Origin: JBGPEQ01 sp050180895
Lineage (GTDB): Bacteria; Pseudomonadota; Alphaproteobacteria; Dongiales; Dongiaceae
DNA: 64,000 bases
Assembly (NCBI GenBank): GCA_050180895.1
Contig: JBFXDS010000008.1
Span: 1 to 64,000 of the forward strand
Direction: 5' to 3'
Shown here: positions 28,255-36,475 of the stretch, piece after piece
How the letters are laid out: each line of letters starts with the position of its first letter
Position numbering within the stretch: the stretch's first letter is position 1
Notes under the pieces: model-generated
The model's database searches: none
What the model was told of the DNA's origin: nothing
Seen by the model: only the letters and a program-made list of their open reading frames with translations
Program-made: the position numbers and the translations under genes

Positions 28255-29442
28255 TCAAGGCAGGCCGAAGAGCTCCTGTCGCGCGGCGATGCCCTTCAGT
28301 TGGTGAAGCCCCAGCGACACCAGCTTCGAGCCGCAGGGCGAGGCAAAGCGGGACGAGGTCAGGAGCGTCCGCTCCAGCACCGGGCACAGGTCTTCGATCC
28401 GCGTGACCATGTTGACGGCGGGGCCGATGATCGTGAAATCCAGCCGGTCCGGCGCGCCGATGTTGCCGTACATGACGGCGCCGGTGTGGAGCCCGATCCC
28501 GACCTCGAGCGCCGGCCGTCCGCTCCCGCGACGACCGACATTGAGCCGTCCGAGATCGGCCAGCGCCTCTTCGGCAGCGGCGAGCGCCGTGCGGCAGGCC
28601 GGATCGCGGTCGAGGTCGTCGACGATGGGAAAGATCGCAAGCAGCGCGTCGCCGATGAATTTCAGAACCTCGCCGCCCTTGTCGTGCACCGGGCCGGCCA
28701 TGCACTCGAAATAGTCGTTGAGCAGGGCGATCACCTCGTCGCGCGGCAAGGCGTCGGACATCGCCGTGAAGCCGCGCAGGTCGCAATACCAGAGGGCCGC
28801 CGCGATCGTCTCGCCGTCGCCCCGCGCGATCGTGCCGTCGAGGACGCGCCGGCCCGCCTGCCGGCCGAGATATGTCTCGAGCAGCGTCTGCAGCATGCGC
28901 CGCTGCTCATGCGCTTCGCTCGCTGCAGCGAGGGCCGGCAGCAGCGCTTCGATCTGCGCGACATCCGCCTCGCTGAATCCGCCCGGGCGGCCCGAAGACC
29001 AGGTCGCAACCTGCAGGGGGCCGCTGCTGAAGACGAGCGGGACCGCCAGATAGTCGGTGAGGCCCTCGCCCCGCAATTCGGCGAGGATCGGGAAATCGTC
29101 GAGGACCGCCGGGCCCTCCAGCCGCCGCCTTACCCGCTGCCCCGTCTGGTGTACGACAAAAAGCGGGCTCGTCTGATAGGCCGCATCGATCGCCGAATCG
29201 GTACGCTCGTAGTGGACGTCGGCCACCGGTCCGCCGTCGCGCCGCCAGAGGAAGCGCGTTCCGCGCACCTGCGGATGCAACGTACTGACGTGAAGGCTGG
29301 CGCGGTCGAGCGGCAGGCCCAGCCTGACCAGCCGCTCGCACAACGCCGTCAGCATCTTGCCGGGCGTCTCGCTCCGGCGACCTTCGCTCAGCAGCCAGCT
29401 ATCGACCGGCTCCGGCCCCGGTGCATCAGTCGTCGGGGTCAC
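28255..29442 (-). CDS. Class III adenylate cyclase, second of a tandem pair
   Basis: The C-terminal ~190 residues form a complete class III catalytic domain. WYCDLRGFT and FIGDALLAIF hold the two metal Asps. The Lys before FIGD and the Asp of LDFTIIG are adenine-specific positions. The Asn/Arg of AVNMVTRIE stabilise the transition state. The N-terminal ~180 residues (ADVHYER, DYLAVPL, FSEADVAQIEALLPAL) look GAF-like. I take the GTG at 29442 as start: it overlaps the upstream cyclase stop by 4 nt and gives 395 residues. The open frame continues to 29613 but inside the neighbour. Confidence 0.88.
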   Translation of the reverse strand: MTPTTDAPGPEPVDSWLLSEGRRSETPGKMLTALCERLVRLGLPLDRASLHVSTLHPQVRGTRFLWRRDGGPVADVHYERTDSAIDAAYQTSPLFVVHQTGQRVRRRLEGPAVLDDFPILAELRGEGLTDYLAVPLVFSSGPLQVATWSSGRPGGFSEADVAQIEALLPALAAASEAHEQRRMLQTLLETYLGRQAGRRVLDGTIARGDGETIAAALWYCDLRGFTAMSDALPRDEVIALLNDYFECMAGPVHDKGGEVLKFIGDALLAIFPIVDDLDRDPACRTALAAAEEALADLGRLNVGRRGSGRPALEVGIGLHTGAVMYGNIGAPDRLDFTIIGPAVNMVTRIEDLCPVLERTLLTSSRFASPCGSKLVSLGLHQLKGIAARQELFGLP

Positions 29443-30680
29443 GACACTTCGCGCTCCGCTGCGATCCGGTCGGCTCCATCCGGAGGCAACGCATATATCT
29501 CCTGCGCCTGTGGCAGACCGCGCAGGCGATGATGTCCGATCGGCACGAGCTTCGAGCCGCAGGGGGAGGCGAAGCGGGCCGATGCGAGTAGGGGCCGACC
29601 AAGTTGCCCACAAAGCCCTTCGAGACGCGTCACGAAATTGACCGCCGTTCCGATGACGGTGAAATCGAGCCGGTCTGGCGCGCCGATATTGCCGTAGGTC
29701 ACGGCGCCGGCATGCAGGGCAATGCCGACTTCGAGGGTCGTTTTGCTGGCGGCGTATCGCCGCCGGTTGAGACGTTCAAGGTCGCGCAGTGCGGCCTCCG
29801 CGGCAGCGAGCGCCGCCAGGCAGGCACGATCGCGGTCGAGGTCGTCGGAAATCGGAAAGATCGCGAGCATGGCGTCGCCGATGAACTTCAGGACTTCGCC
29901 GCCGTTATGGTGCACTGGCCCCACCATGCACTCGAAGTAGTCGTTGAGGAGCGCGATCGTCTCGGCGCGCGGAAGCGTCTCGGTGGTGGCCGTGAAGTTG
30001 CGCAGGTCGCAATACCAAAGCGCGGCGGCGATCGTTATCCCTTCTCCGCGCCGGATGAGGCCGCCGAGGACACGGCGGCCGGCGTCGCGGCCAAGGTAGG
30101 TGCTGAGGAGCGTCGAGGCGACACGCTGTGTTTCCTTGACCTCGAGAACCAGGGCGAGCAGCCGGACCATCTCCTTGAACCATGCGATCTCCGCATCCGA
30201 GAAGCCGTCCGTCCGGTCGGTGGCGATCGTCAAGGCATTGATCCGCTGCTGGCTGAAGCGCAGCGGCAGGACGACATAGTCGGTCACACCTTCCGCCTGC
30301 AGTTCGGCGAGGATGGGGAAATCCCGCGGCGCTGACGGATCGTCAATCCGACGCCGGACTTCCGGCAGGCCGTCATGGATCAGCTTGATCGGGCTGTTCA
30401 GATAGATGTCCTGGCGGTCGATGCCATGTTCGCGCGGCGTCTCGATCGGCAAGGAATCGCCGCGGCGCCAATGATAGCCGATCGCCGCGGCTTGCGGGTG
30501 CAGGGTCCGGATGCTCAGGAACAACCGGAAAAGGGGAAAACCCGCGGCGACGAGACGCTGGCAGAGTCCGCCGATGACGCTCCTCGAGTCGGCCATGTCC
30601 CGCGCCTTTTCCAGCAGCCAGGCCGCCACCGGGTCGCCGCCCGGCAATGTCGCGGCGGCGCGGGCGAAATCTGCGGTCAT
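29439..30680 (-). CDS. Class III adenylate cyclase, first of a tandem pair
   Basis: This 413-residue paralogue of the downstream cyclase is collinear over its length. The catalytic domain has WYCDLRNFT, KFIGDAMLAIF and LDFTVIGTAVNFVTRLE, so all metal, adenine-specificity and transition-state residues are present and cAMP synthesis is predicted. The N-terminal half (RTLHPQAAAIGYHWRRG, DYVVLPLRFS, FSDAEIAWFKEM) resembles a GAF-type sensor. No transmembrane segment is seen. The ATG at 30680 is chosen; a TTG at 30692 is possible. It diverges from the NifU gene. Confidence 0.88.
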   Translation of the reverse strand: MTADFARAAATLPGGDPVAAWLLEKARDMADSRSVIGGLCQRLVAAGFPLFRLFLSIRTLHPQAAAIGYHWRRGDSLPIETPREHGIDRQDIYLNSPIKLIHDGLPEVRRRIDDPSAPRDFPILAELQAEGVTDYVVLPLRFSQQRINALTIATDRTDGFSDAEIAWFKEMVRLLALVLEVKETQRVASTLLSTYLGRDAGRRVLGGLIRRGEGITIAAALWYCDLRNFTATTETLPRAETIALLNDYFECMVGPVHHNGGEVLKFIGDAMLAIFPISDDLDRDRACLAALAAAEAALRDLERLNRRRYAASKTTLEVGIALHAGAVTYGNIGAPDRLDFTVIGTAVNFVTRLEGLCGQLGRPLLASARFASPCGSKLVPIGHHRLRGLPQAQEIYALPPDGADRIAAEREVS

Positions 30681-30734
30681 GCGCGCGGACAACCTTGGCC
30701 GATCATGCAGTTAACAGGCGGATCCGAAAGGCCG

Positions 30735-30762
30735 TTGTCGTTGAAGATAGGCGGTGTATAAC
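30735..30762 (+). promoter_or_regulatory. Candidate promoter for the NifU-type gene
   Basis: TTGTCG (30735-30740) and TATAAC (30757-30762) are separated by 16 nt, about 50 nt upstream of the ATG at 30812. It lies in the divergent region shared with the tandem cyclase gene. Confidence 0.45.
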
Positions 30763-30811
30763 CCATCTTCCAGATATTCGCTCGCCTTGCGGTCGACATC
30801 GGAGAACCGGA

Positions 30812-31363
30812 ATGTTCATCCAGACGGAGGGGACGCCAAACCCCGCAACCCTGAAATTCCTGCCCGGACGCACCGTCATAGCAGCCGGGTCGGTCGATAT
30901 GCCCGATGCGGCCTCGGCACAGAAATCGCCGCTCGCGGAACGGCTGTTCCAGGTGGAGGGGGTTACCGGGGTGTTCCTCGGCGCCGATTTCATCACCGTG
31001 ACCAAGCGGGCGGACAAGCAGTGGGATGTCCTCAAACCTGCGCTGCTCGGCATTATCATGGAGCATTTCGTCGCCGACCGGCCGGTCCTTTCCGAGGAAA
31101 TGGCGCCGGCGGCCGAAGGCGCCGTCGAGGAAGACGAGGTCGTGTCGCAGATCAGAGAGCTGCTCGATACCCGGGTACGGCCGGCTGTAGCGCAGGACGG
31201 CGGCGACATCGTGTTCCGCGGGTTCGATCGAGGAGTCGTCTATGTCCGGCTGCAGGGCTCTTGCTCCGGTTGCCCGAGTTCGACCGCGACGTTGCGCATG
31301 GGTATCGAGAACATGCTGAAGCACTATGTGCCGGAGGTCATGGAGGTGCGTGCCGTCCAGTGA
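30812..31363 (+). CDS. NifU/Nfu-type Fe-S cluster scaffold protein
   Basis: This 183-residue protein has the eukaryote/alphaproteobacterial Nfu layout. The N-terminal Nfu domain begins MFIQTEGTPNPATLKFLPG. The C-terminal NifU domain has RPAVAQDGGDIVF and the cluster-binding CSGCPSS (CxxC, about 154-157). It carries or delivers [4Fe-4S] clusters to target enzymes; MiaB and the CCG protein in this window are the kind of client it would serve. GGAGAA precedes the ATG. Confidence 0.93.
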   Translation: MFIQTEGTPNPATLKFLPGRTVIAAGSVDMPDAASAQKSPLAERLFQVEGVTGVFLGADFITVTKRADKQWDVLKPALLGIIMEHFVADRPVLSEEMAPAAEGAVEEDEVVSQIRELLDTRVRPAVAQDGGDIVFRGFDRGVVYVRLQGSCSGCPSSTATLRMGIENMLKHYVPEVMEVRAVQ

Positions 31364-31479
31364 CGACCGCGGGTTGCCGGACCGAGGACGGGCCGGTCGG
31401 CAGCGGGCAAGGGGAGTGACGTCGTTGGGTGAAGCGATCGTGCTGATCGCGATGGGGCGGGACGGGGGCGCTGCGAGGC

Positions 31480-32070
31480 ATGAGCAAGATCATCAATGAT
31501 GCCGCGCTTGATCAGATCTTCCGGCAGGCGCGGACCCATCGGTCCTGGACCGACGAACCCGTCAGCGACGTCGTGCTCCAGGCCGCCTATGATCTGGCCC
31601 GCATGGCGCCGACGAGCGCCAATTGCAGCCCGATGCGCATACTGTTCGTCAGGTCTGCGGCGGCAAAGGAGCGGCTGAAGCCGGCGCTCTCCGCGGGCAA
31701 TCTCGATCAGACTATGAAGGCGCCGGTGACGGCCGTCATCGGCTATGACCTTCAGTTCTACGAGCTCTTGCCCCGCCTGCATCCCTTCGCCGATGCCCGG
31801 AGCTGGTTCGTCGGCAACGAGGAGCATATTCGCACGACGGCGCTCCGGAACGGCTCCCTCCAGGGAGCCTATTTCATTATTGCCGCGCGGGCCGTCGGCC
31901 TCGATTGCGGCCCGATGTCGGGCTTCGACAATGCCAAGGTCGATGCGGAGTTCTTTGCCGGAAGCAGCATCAGATCGAACTTCCTCTGCAACCTCGGCTA
32001 TGGAGACGGCGGTCGGATGCGGCCGCGTGCGCCCCGGCTCGAATTCGACGAGGCCTGCGAGATCATTTGA
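31480..32070 (+). CDS. rutE: Nitroreductase-family protein, RutE-like malonic semialdehyde reductase
   Basis: This 196-residue FMN-dependent nitroreductase fold protein matches the RutE/HadB branch: FRQARTHRSWTDEPV, LARMAPTSANCSPMR and GLDCGPMSGFDNAKVD. RutE reduces malonic semialdehyde to 3-hydroxypropionate in the Rut pyrimidine-degradation pathway. No other rut gene is nearby, so the gene may act as a general reductase. It stands alone between the NifU gene and the convergent dipeptidase. Confidence 0.8.
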   Translation: MSKIINDAALDQIFRQARTHRSWTDEPVSDVVLQAAYDLARMAPTSANCSPMRILFVRSAAAKERLKPALSAGNLDQTMKAPVTAVIGYDLQFYELLPRLHPFADARSWFVGNEEHIRTTALRNGSLQGAYFIIAARAVGLDCGPMSGFDNAKVDAEFFAGSSIRSNFLCNLGYGDGGRMRPRAPRLEFDEACEII

Positions 32071-32098
32071 CGATCGGCGGCCGGGCCGCCGGTCGCCT

Positions 32099-32650
32099 CT
32101 ACATGAGACCTCGTTGCAGGGCCGAGTCCGAATAGAGCGGATAACGCCGCGCATTGAACAGTTGGTAATGCCACCATTCGTTGCGATAGAAATCCCATCC
32201 TCCCGCCGTCATGAGCCCCAGAAGAAGAGCTCGATTGCGCTGGGCGGCCGGAGAAACATCCGCGCAGGCATGATGGGCGCGACTGGTCAAGTCGTCGAAG
32301 CCGGTCCCCATCTCCAGCTCGATCCCCTGCCCGTCGATGAGCGTGAGGTCGACGGCCACGCCGCGGGAATGCGGAGATCCCTTCCGCGGGTCGGCAAAGA
32401 AGTCCGGCAGCGGGAACTGCTTCCACAGGATCCATTGCGCCTCGCTCGGACGAAATGCGTCGAAGATCTTGAGGCGGTAACCGAGGACTGCCGCGAGGCG
32501 GACGACTTTGGCGAGGCAGTCGGCGGCCTCGCGATGGAGGTAGCATCGCGGATACCGGTAAATCGGCGCTCCCGTCACGTTGTCGGCCGTCGCATAGGCG
32601 AGCGCTATGGAGACATCATAGTCAGGCGGCGCGATTTCAACCAAGTCCAT
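32099..32650 (-). CDS. ddpX: D-alanyl-D-alanine dipeptidase (VanX/DdpX family)
   Basis: This zinc peptidase of the VanX/DdpX family hydrolyses D-Ala-D-Ala, for recycling in Gram-negatives or for vancomycin resistance in others. It shows the Arg of DAFRPSEAQ, the zinc ligands in SPHSRGVAVDLTL, and the catalytic Glu plus zinc His in NEWWHYQ. No signal peptide is seen, so it is cytosolic like DdpX. The ATG at 32650 gives 183 residues, beginning MDLVEIAPPDYDV. An ATG at 32701 would add 17 residues. It is convergent to the RutE-like gene and divergent from tsaB. Confidence 0.85.
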   Translation of the reverse strand: MDLVEIAPPDYDVSIALAYATADNVTGAPIYRYPRCYLHREAADCLAKVVRLAAVLGYRLKIFDAFRPSEAQWILWKQFPLPDFFADPRKGSPHSRGVAVDLTLIDGQGIELEMGTGFDDLTSRAHHACADVSPAAQRNRALLLGLMTAGGWDFYRNEWWHYQLFNARRYPLYSDSALQRGLM

Positions 32651-32737
32651 GCGGCGACCGTTCGGTTGCGACGGGGACTGCAGACGCCTGAGACCTAGCA
32701 TGAACCAGGTCTTCCGCCATATGGGGAATGAGAGCGA

Positions 32738-33469
32738 TTGAACGGCGCCGATGCATCGTTCGAGCGGATCCTCGCCATCGACGCCTCGGGGGCCGCCTGT
32801 TCCGCAGCCTTGTGGCGTCGGGACGTCGTGATTGCGCGCCGTTATCGGCGAATGATGCGCGGGCATGCCGAGGCGCTGATGCCCATGATCGTCGAGACGA
32901 TGGCGGAAGCGGGCGAGTCCTTCCGGCTGCTCGATGCGGTGGCCGTCACCGTCGGGCCCGGTGCTTTCACGGGCATCAGGGTCGGCCTGGCCGCGGCCCG
33001 CGGTATCGCGCTGGCGGCGGGCATCCCGGCCGTCGGCGTCACGACCTTTGCGGCCGTTGCCGAATCGGTTCCGGAGTCTGAGCGCGGGAATCGCCGGTTG
33101 GTCGTCTTGCTGGATTCCAGGCGCGGCGATGTCTTCGTTCAGGAGTTTGCAACGTCGCTGCGCCCGGCACGGCCGCCGGAGATCCGGGCGCCTGCGTCGT
33201 TCGCAGACGACCTCGCGCCGGAGCGGACGATTCTTGCGGGCGATGGGGTCGCTCTCGTCCGGCCGCATCTGACGGGAGCGAAGCTCGACGTCGAATTCTC
33301 CTCGATGGACGGCCCGACCGATGCGGCGCATGTCGCCGTGGCCGCGATACGCCTCCTGGCGAGTGGAGAGGCGTTGCCGGCACGGCCTTTATACCTGCGA
33401 GCACCGGACGTGCGGCCGGCGGATCGAGAGGCCTCCGCCCCCGACAAGATCGGGCCGCGCCGCCCATGA
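32738..33469 (+). CDS. tsaB: tRNA threonylcarbamoyladenosine synthesis protein TsaB
   Basis: TsaB is the scaffold partner of TsaD in t6A37 synthesis on ANN-decoding tRNAs. The 243-residue protein has the ASKHA-like N-terminus ILAIDASGAACSAALW and the family signature VGPGAFTGIRVGLAAARGIA. The start is a TTG at 32738 with GGGGAATGAGAG upstream. It overlaps rimI by 4 nt (ATGA), the common tsaB-rimI arrangement. Confidence 0.93.
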   Translation: MNGADASFERILAIDASGAACSAALWRRDVVIARRYRRMMRGHAEALMPMIVETMAEAGESFRLLDAVAVTVGPGAFTGIRVGLAAARGIALAAGIPAVGVTTFAAVAESVPESERGNRRLVVLLDSRRGDVFVQEFATSLRPARPPEIRAPASFADDLAPERTILAGDGVALVRPHLTGAKLDVEFSSMDGPTDAAHVAVAAIRLLASGEALPARPLYLRAPDVRPADREASAPDKIGPRRP

Positions 33470-33942
33470 GCAGCCGCGGCGATGACGCGGCCGTCATCGT
33501 CTTGCGGCCGCTCGGGCCATTCGATCTTGCGATCGCGGCCGCCCTGCACGCTGACAGTTTCGACGACGTCTGGAGCGAACGCGCGCTGGCCGAACTTCTC
33601 GCGATGCCCGGCGCCTTCGGCATGTTGGCCTTCTTCGACCATCAGCCGGCCGGCCTCGTGATCGCGATGGCGGTTGGACCGGACGCGGAGGTTCTCACGC
33701 TGTGCGTTGCTCCGGCCTGTCGCCGTCGTGGCATTGCCGGTCGACTGTTGACGGCGGTTGCCGACCGGGCGCGCGACGCCGGCTGCGAGCGCTTGCTGCT
33801 CGAGGTTGCGGAGGACAACGAGGCGGCGGGCGCCCTCTACCACCGGTTGGGTTTCGTTAAGGTCGGGCGGCGACCGGCCTACTATCGCCGCTCTGCCGAA
33901 TCGGCGGCGGCGACAATCCTTGCTTGGCGGCTGCAATCGTAA
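33466..33942 (+). CDS. rimI: Ribosomal-protein-alanine N-acetyltransferase RimI
   Basis: RimI is a GNAT enzyme that acetylates the N-terminal alanine of ribosomal protein S18. The 158-residue protein has the acetyl-CoA loop VAPACRRRGIAGRLL. The C-terminal LLEVAEDNEAAGALYHRLGF then GRRPAYYRR is typical of RimI. It is coupled to tsaB by overlapping stop and start codons. Confidence 0.9.
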   Translation: MSSRGDDAAVIVLRPLGPFDLAIAAALHADSFDDVWSERALAELLAMPGAFGMLAFFDHQPAGLVIAMAVGPDAEVLTLCVAPACRRRGIAGRLLTAVADRARDAGCERLLLEVAEDNEAAGALYHRLGFVKVGRRPAYYRRSAESAAATILAWRLQS

Positions 33943-34162
33943 GACCGCCGCCCCGCGGGCTTTGCGAATCGTTCTCGCGTCAGCGTCGGCGCGAACTTCG
34001 GTTGTCATGCGCCGATCATGCGACTAAGTTTGGTAAATACCGGACTATGCCAGCAAGGCGAGCCCGATGGGGTCCGCGGCCGGAATGGCCATGCCGCGCC
34101 GGGAGTCAATCCGACGCGATAGTTCGCGGCAGGCCTGTGATTTTGATACAATGGGTTGGATC

Positions 34163-34630
34163 ATGGGAACGCCTTCGCGGATTGAGCGTATCTGTCTCGA
34201 CAAGGGGTTGAAGATGACGGAGCAGCGGCGTGTCATTGCGCGCGTGCTGTCGGATGCGACCGATCACCCCGATGTGGAGCAGGTCTATCGCCGGGCGACG
34301 GAGATCGATCCGCGCATCAGCATCGCCACGGTCTATCGCACGGTCCGCCTGTTCGAAGAAGCCAATATCCTCGAACGGCACGATTTTCGGGATGGCCGCT
34401 CCCGATATGAAGAGGCCCCTGAAGTGCATCATGATCATTTGATCGATATTCAATCGGGTCGCGTCATCGAGTTTCGTGACGAGCAGATCGAGCAGCTGCA
34501 GCGCATGGTTGCGGAGAAACTCGGCTACCGCCTCGTCGACCACCGGCTGGAGCTCTATGCCGTGCCGATGCACGAATCGGCATCGAGGAACAGGCAACAA
34601 AAAGACGGCGGCAATGGTCGTCGCTCATAA
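34163..34630 (+). CDS. fur: Fur-family metalloregulator
   Basis: This protein matches the alphaproteobacterial Fur/Mur type: ICLDKGLKMTEQRRVIARVL opens the winged helix, and ISIATVYRTVRLFEEA is the recognition helix. VHHDHLIDIQSGRVIEF holds the metal-site histidines, and GYRLVDHRLELYAVP is the dimerisation strand. Such proteins regulate iron or manganese genes. The ATG at 34163 is the likely start; 34151 adds four residues. It overlaps olsB by 17 nt, so the regulator and the lipid genes are cotranscribed. Confidence 0.93.
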   Translation: MGTPSRIERICLDKGLKMTEQRRVIARVLSDATDHPDVEQVYRRATEIDPRISIATVYRTVRLFEEANILERHDFRDGRSRYEEAPEVHHDHLIDIQSGRVIEFRDEQIEQLQRMVAEKLGYRLVDHRLELYAVPMHESASRNRQQKDGGNGRRS

Positions 34631-35441
34631 CGACGAGACCCGGCCCGTCTGCATCCGAGCCGGCGATTTCGAACTACGTCTTGCCGAAAACGACGCCGAG
34701 GTCGAAGCGGCGCAAAGCCTGCGCTACCATGTGTTCTATGAAGAGATGACGGCGCGACCGACGGTCGAAATGGCGGCCGTTCACCGAGACTTCGATCGAT
34801 TCGATGGCCATTGCGATCACCTCCTCGTGATCGATCACCGACAGGGCGCCGGAGCCGCCGGCGTCGTCGGAACGTATCGGCTGCTGCGGCGCACGGCGGC
34901 GGCAAGAGCCGGACGGTTCTATTCGGCGGATGAGTTCGACATCTCGTTGCTGCTGGCCCATTCCGGCGAGATCCTGGAACTCGGCCGTTCTTGCGTCGGC
35001 GCCAAGCATCGGTCTCGCGCCGTGGCACAGCTGCTGTGGCGTGGAATTGCGGACTACGTGCTGTACCACGACGTCACGCTCATGTTCGGCTGTGCCAGCC
35101 TGCCGGGCGTCGATCCGGAGGAACTCGCCGTTCCGCTGTCCTACCTGTATCACGATCATTTGGCGCCGCCGGAATTGCGCGCCCGCGCCCTGCCGCACCG
35201 ATATGTCGATATGCAGAAGCTGCCGACGGACGCGTTTGACCACAAGGCCGCCCTCGATGGCCTGCCCCCCCTGATCAAGGGATATCTGCGCCTCGGCGCA
35301 TTCGTCGGCGACGGTGCCGTCGTCGACGGGCAGTTCCGGACCGTCGACGTCTGCATCGTCGTGAAGACCGATTGGGTCACCGGCCGTTACTATCGTCACT
35401 ATACCCGGGACGAGGCGCCGGAGAGAGGTGCTGCCGGCTGA
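34614..35441 (+). CDS. olsB: L-ornithine N-acyltransferase OlsB (GNAT-type)
   Basis: OlsB acylates ornithine with a 3-hydroxy fatty acid from ACP, the first step of phosphorus-free ornithine-lipid synthesis. The 275-residue protein has the hemolysin-like acyltransferase pattern: LRYHVFYEEM, FDGHCDHLLVID, VVGTYRLLRR, LELGRSCVGAKHRS and a late LIKGYLRLGAFVGDGAVVD. It is followed 2 nt after its stop by the partner O-acyltransferase. Ornithine lipids are commonly made under phosphate limitation. Confidence 0.88.
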   Translation: MVVAHNDETRPVCIRAGDFELRLAENDAEVEAAQSLRYHVFYEEMTARPTVEMAAVHRDFDRFDGHCDHLLVIDHRQGAGAAGVVGTYRLLRRTAAARAGRFYSADEFDISLLLAHSGEILELGRSCVGAKHRSRAVAQLLWRGIADYVLYHDVTLMFGCASLPGVDPEELAVPLSYLYHDHLAPPELRARALPHRYVDMQKLPTDAFDHKAALDGLPPLIKGYLRLGAFVGDGAVVDGQFRTVDVCIVVKTDWVTGRYYRHYTRDEAPERGAAG

Positions 35442-35443
35442 CG

Positions 35444-36379
35444 ATGATGGCGGAGACGGTCGCATCCGAGACGGCGCCGAGGTCCTCGCGCTCGGTCGCG
35501 TGGCTGCACGAACTGACGTTGGGATCACCCTATCGTTCGGCCTGGCGGCTGGGCAGCTATCTGTTTTTTGCTCTTGCCATCACATCCGTGCAGATTGCGT
35601 TTCTGGCGCTGAGCACCCGGCTCGCAACGATATTGCCGATGATCTACCATCGCGTCTGCTGCCGGCTCCTCGATCTGCATATCGAAGTTCGCGGGACCAT
35701 CTCGACGGCGAAGCCGACTTTGTTCGTATGCAATCACAGCTCCTATCTCGATATCAGCGTGCTCGGGTCGCTTGTCCCCGGCAGCTTCGTTGCCAAAGCG
35801 GAGGTCGCGGATTGGCCTTTTTTCGGGTTTCTCGCCAAGCTGCAGCGGACGGTCTTCGTCGACCGCCATCGACGGACGACGACCCGTCGTCAGCGCGACG
35901 AACTGGCCCGTCGGCTCGATGCCGGCGACAACCTGATCCTTTTCCCGGAGGGGACGAGCAACGACGGCAACCGCACGCTCCCGTTCCGCAGCGCGCTGTT
36001 CGGAGTGGCGGAGCGAAAGGACGAGAGCGGTCGGACGCTGCGGCCGTTGACCATACAGCCGGTATCACTAGCCTATGTGCGGCTCAACGGAATGCCGATT
36101 GGCCGATCGTTAAGACCCTATGTCGCCTGGTACGGCGACATGGATCTGTTCGGCCATCTGTGGCGGCTTGCCGGCCTCGGCCGGATCACCGTGACAGCGG
36201 AGTTCCATTCGCCGGTGACGCTCGATCAGTTCACGTCTCGCAAGGGTTTGTGCGAGCACTGCCATCGAATGGTCGCCGAAGGTGTCGCGGCGGCGATCGG
36301 CGGCCGGCGGCAGGACGCCCCCAAATTGTCCGCCGGCGCCGCTCCGATGCCGGCCGGGGAAGCAAAGGGGTACACTTAG
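35444..36379 (+). CDS. olsA: PlsC-type acyltransferase, probable OlsA
   Basis: This 1-acyl-sn-glycerol-3-phosphate acyltransferase family member has the catalytic CNHSSYLDIS (HX4D) motif, the FPEGTSNDGNR substrate motif, and an N-terminal hydrophobic helix (about 38-60) anchoring it in the inner membrane. Directly downstream of olsB it most likely adds the second fatty acid to lyso-ornithine lipid. It could also act in phosphatidic acid synthesis. The start is the first of two tandem ATGs. Confidence 0.85.
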   Translation: MMAETVASETAPRSSRSVAWLHELTLGSPYRSAWRLGSYLFFALAITSVQIAFLALSTRLATILPMIYHRVCCRLLDLHIEVRGTISTAKPTLFVCNHSSYLDISVLGSLVPGSFVAKAEVADWPFFGFLAKLQRTVFVDRHRRTTTRRQRDELARRLDAGDNLILFPEGTSNDGNRTLPFRSALFGVAERKDESGRTLRPLTIQPVSLAYVRLNGMPIGRSLRPYVAWYGDMDLFGHLWRLAGLGRITVTAEFHSPVTLDQFTSRKGLCEHCHRMVAEGVAAAIGGRRQDAPKLSAGAAPMPAGEAKGYT

Positions 36380-36475
36380 GCCCTGCGATGATGGTAGAGT
36401 TTCTGATGGGATTGGACGTGCGCCTGAGAAGGACCAGATACCACCACGCCGGCCGCTGGGGCAGCTAGATCGACC

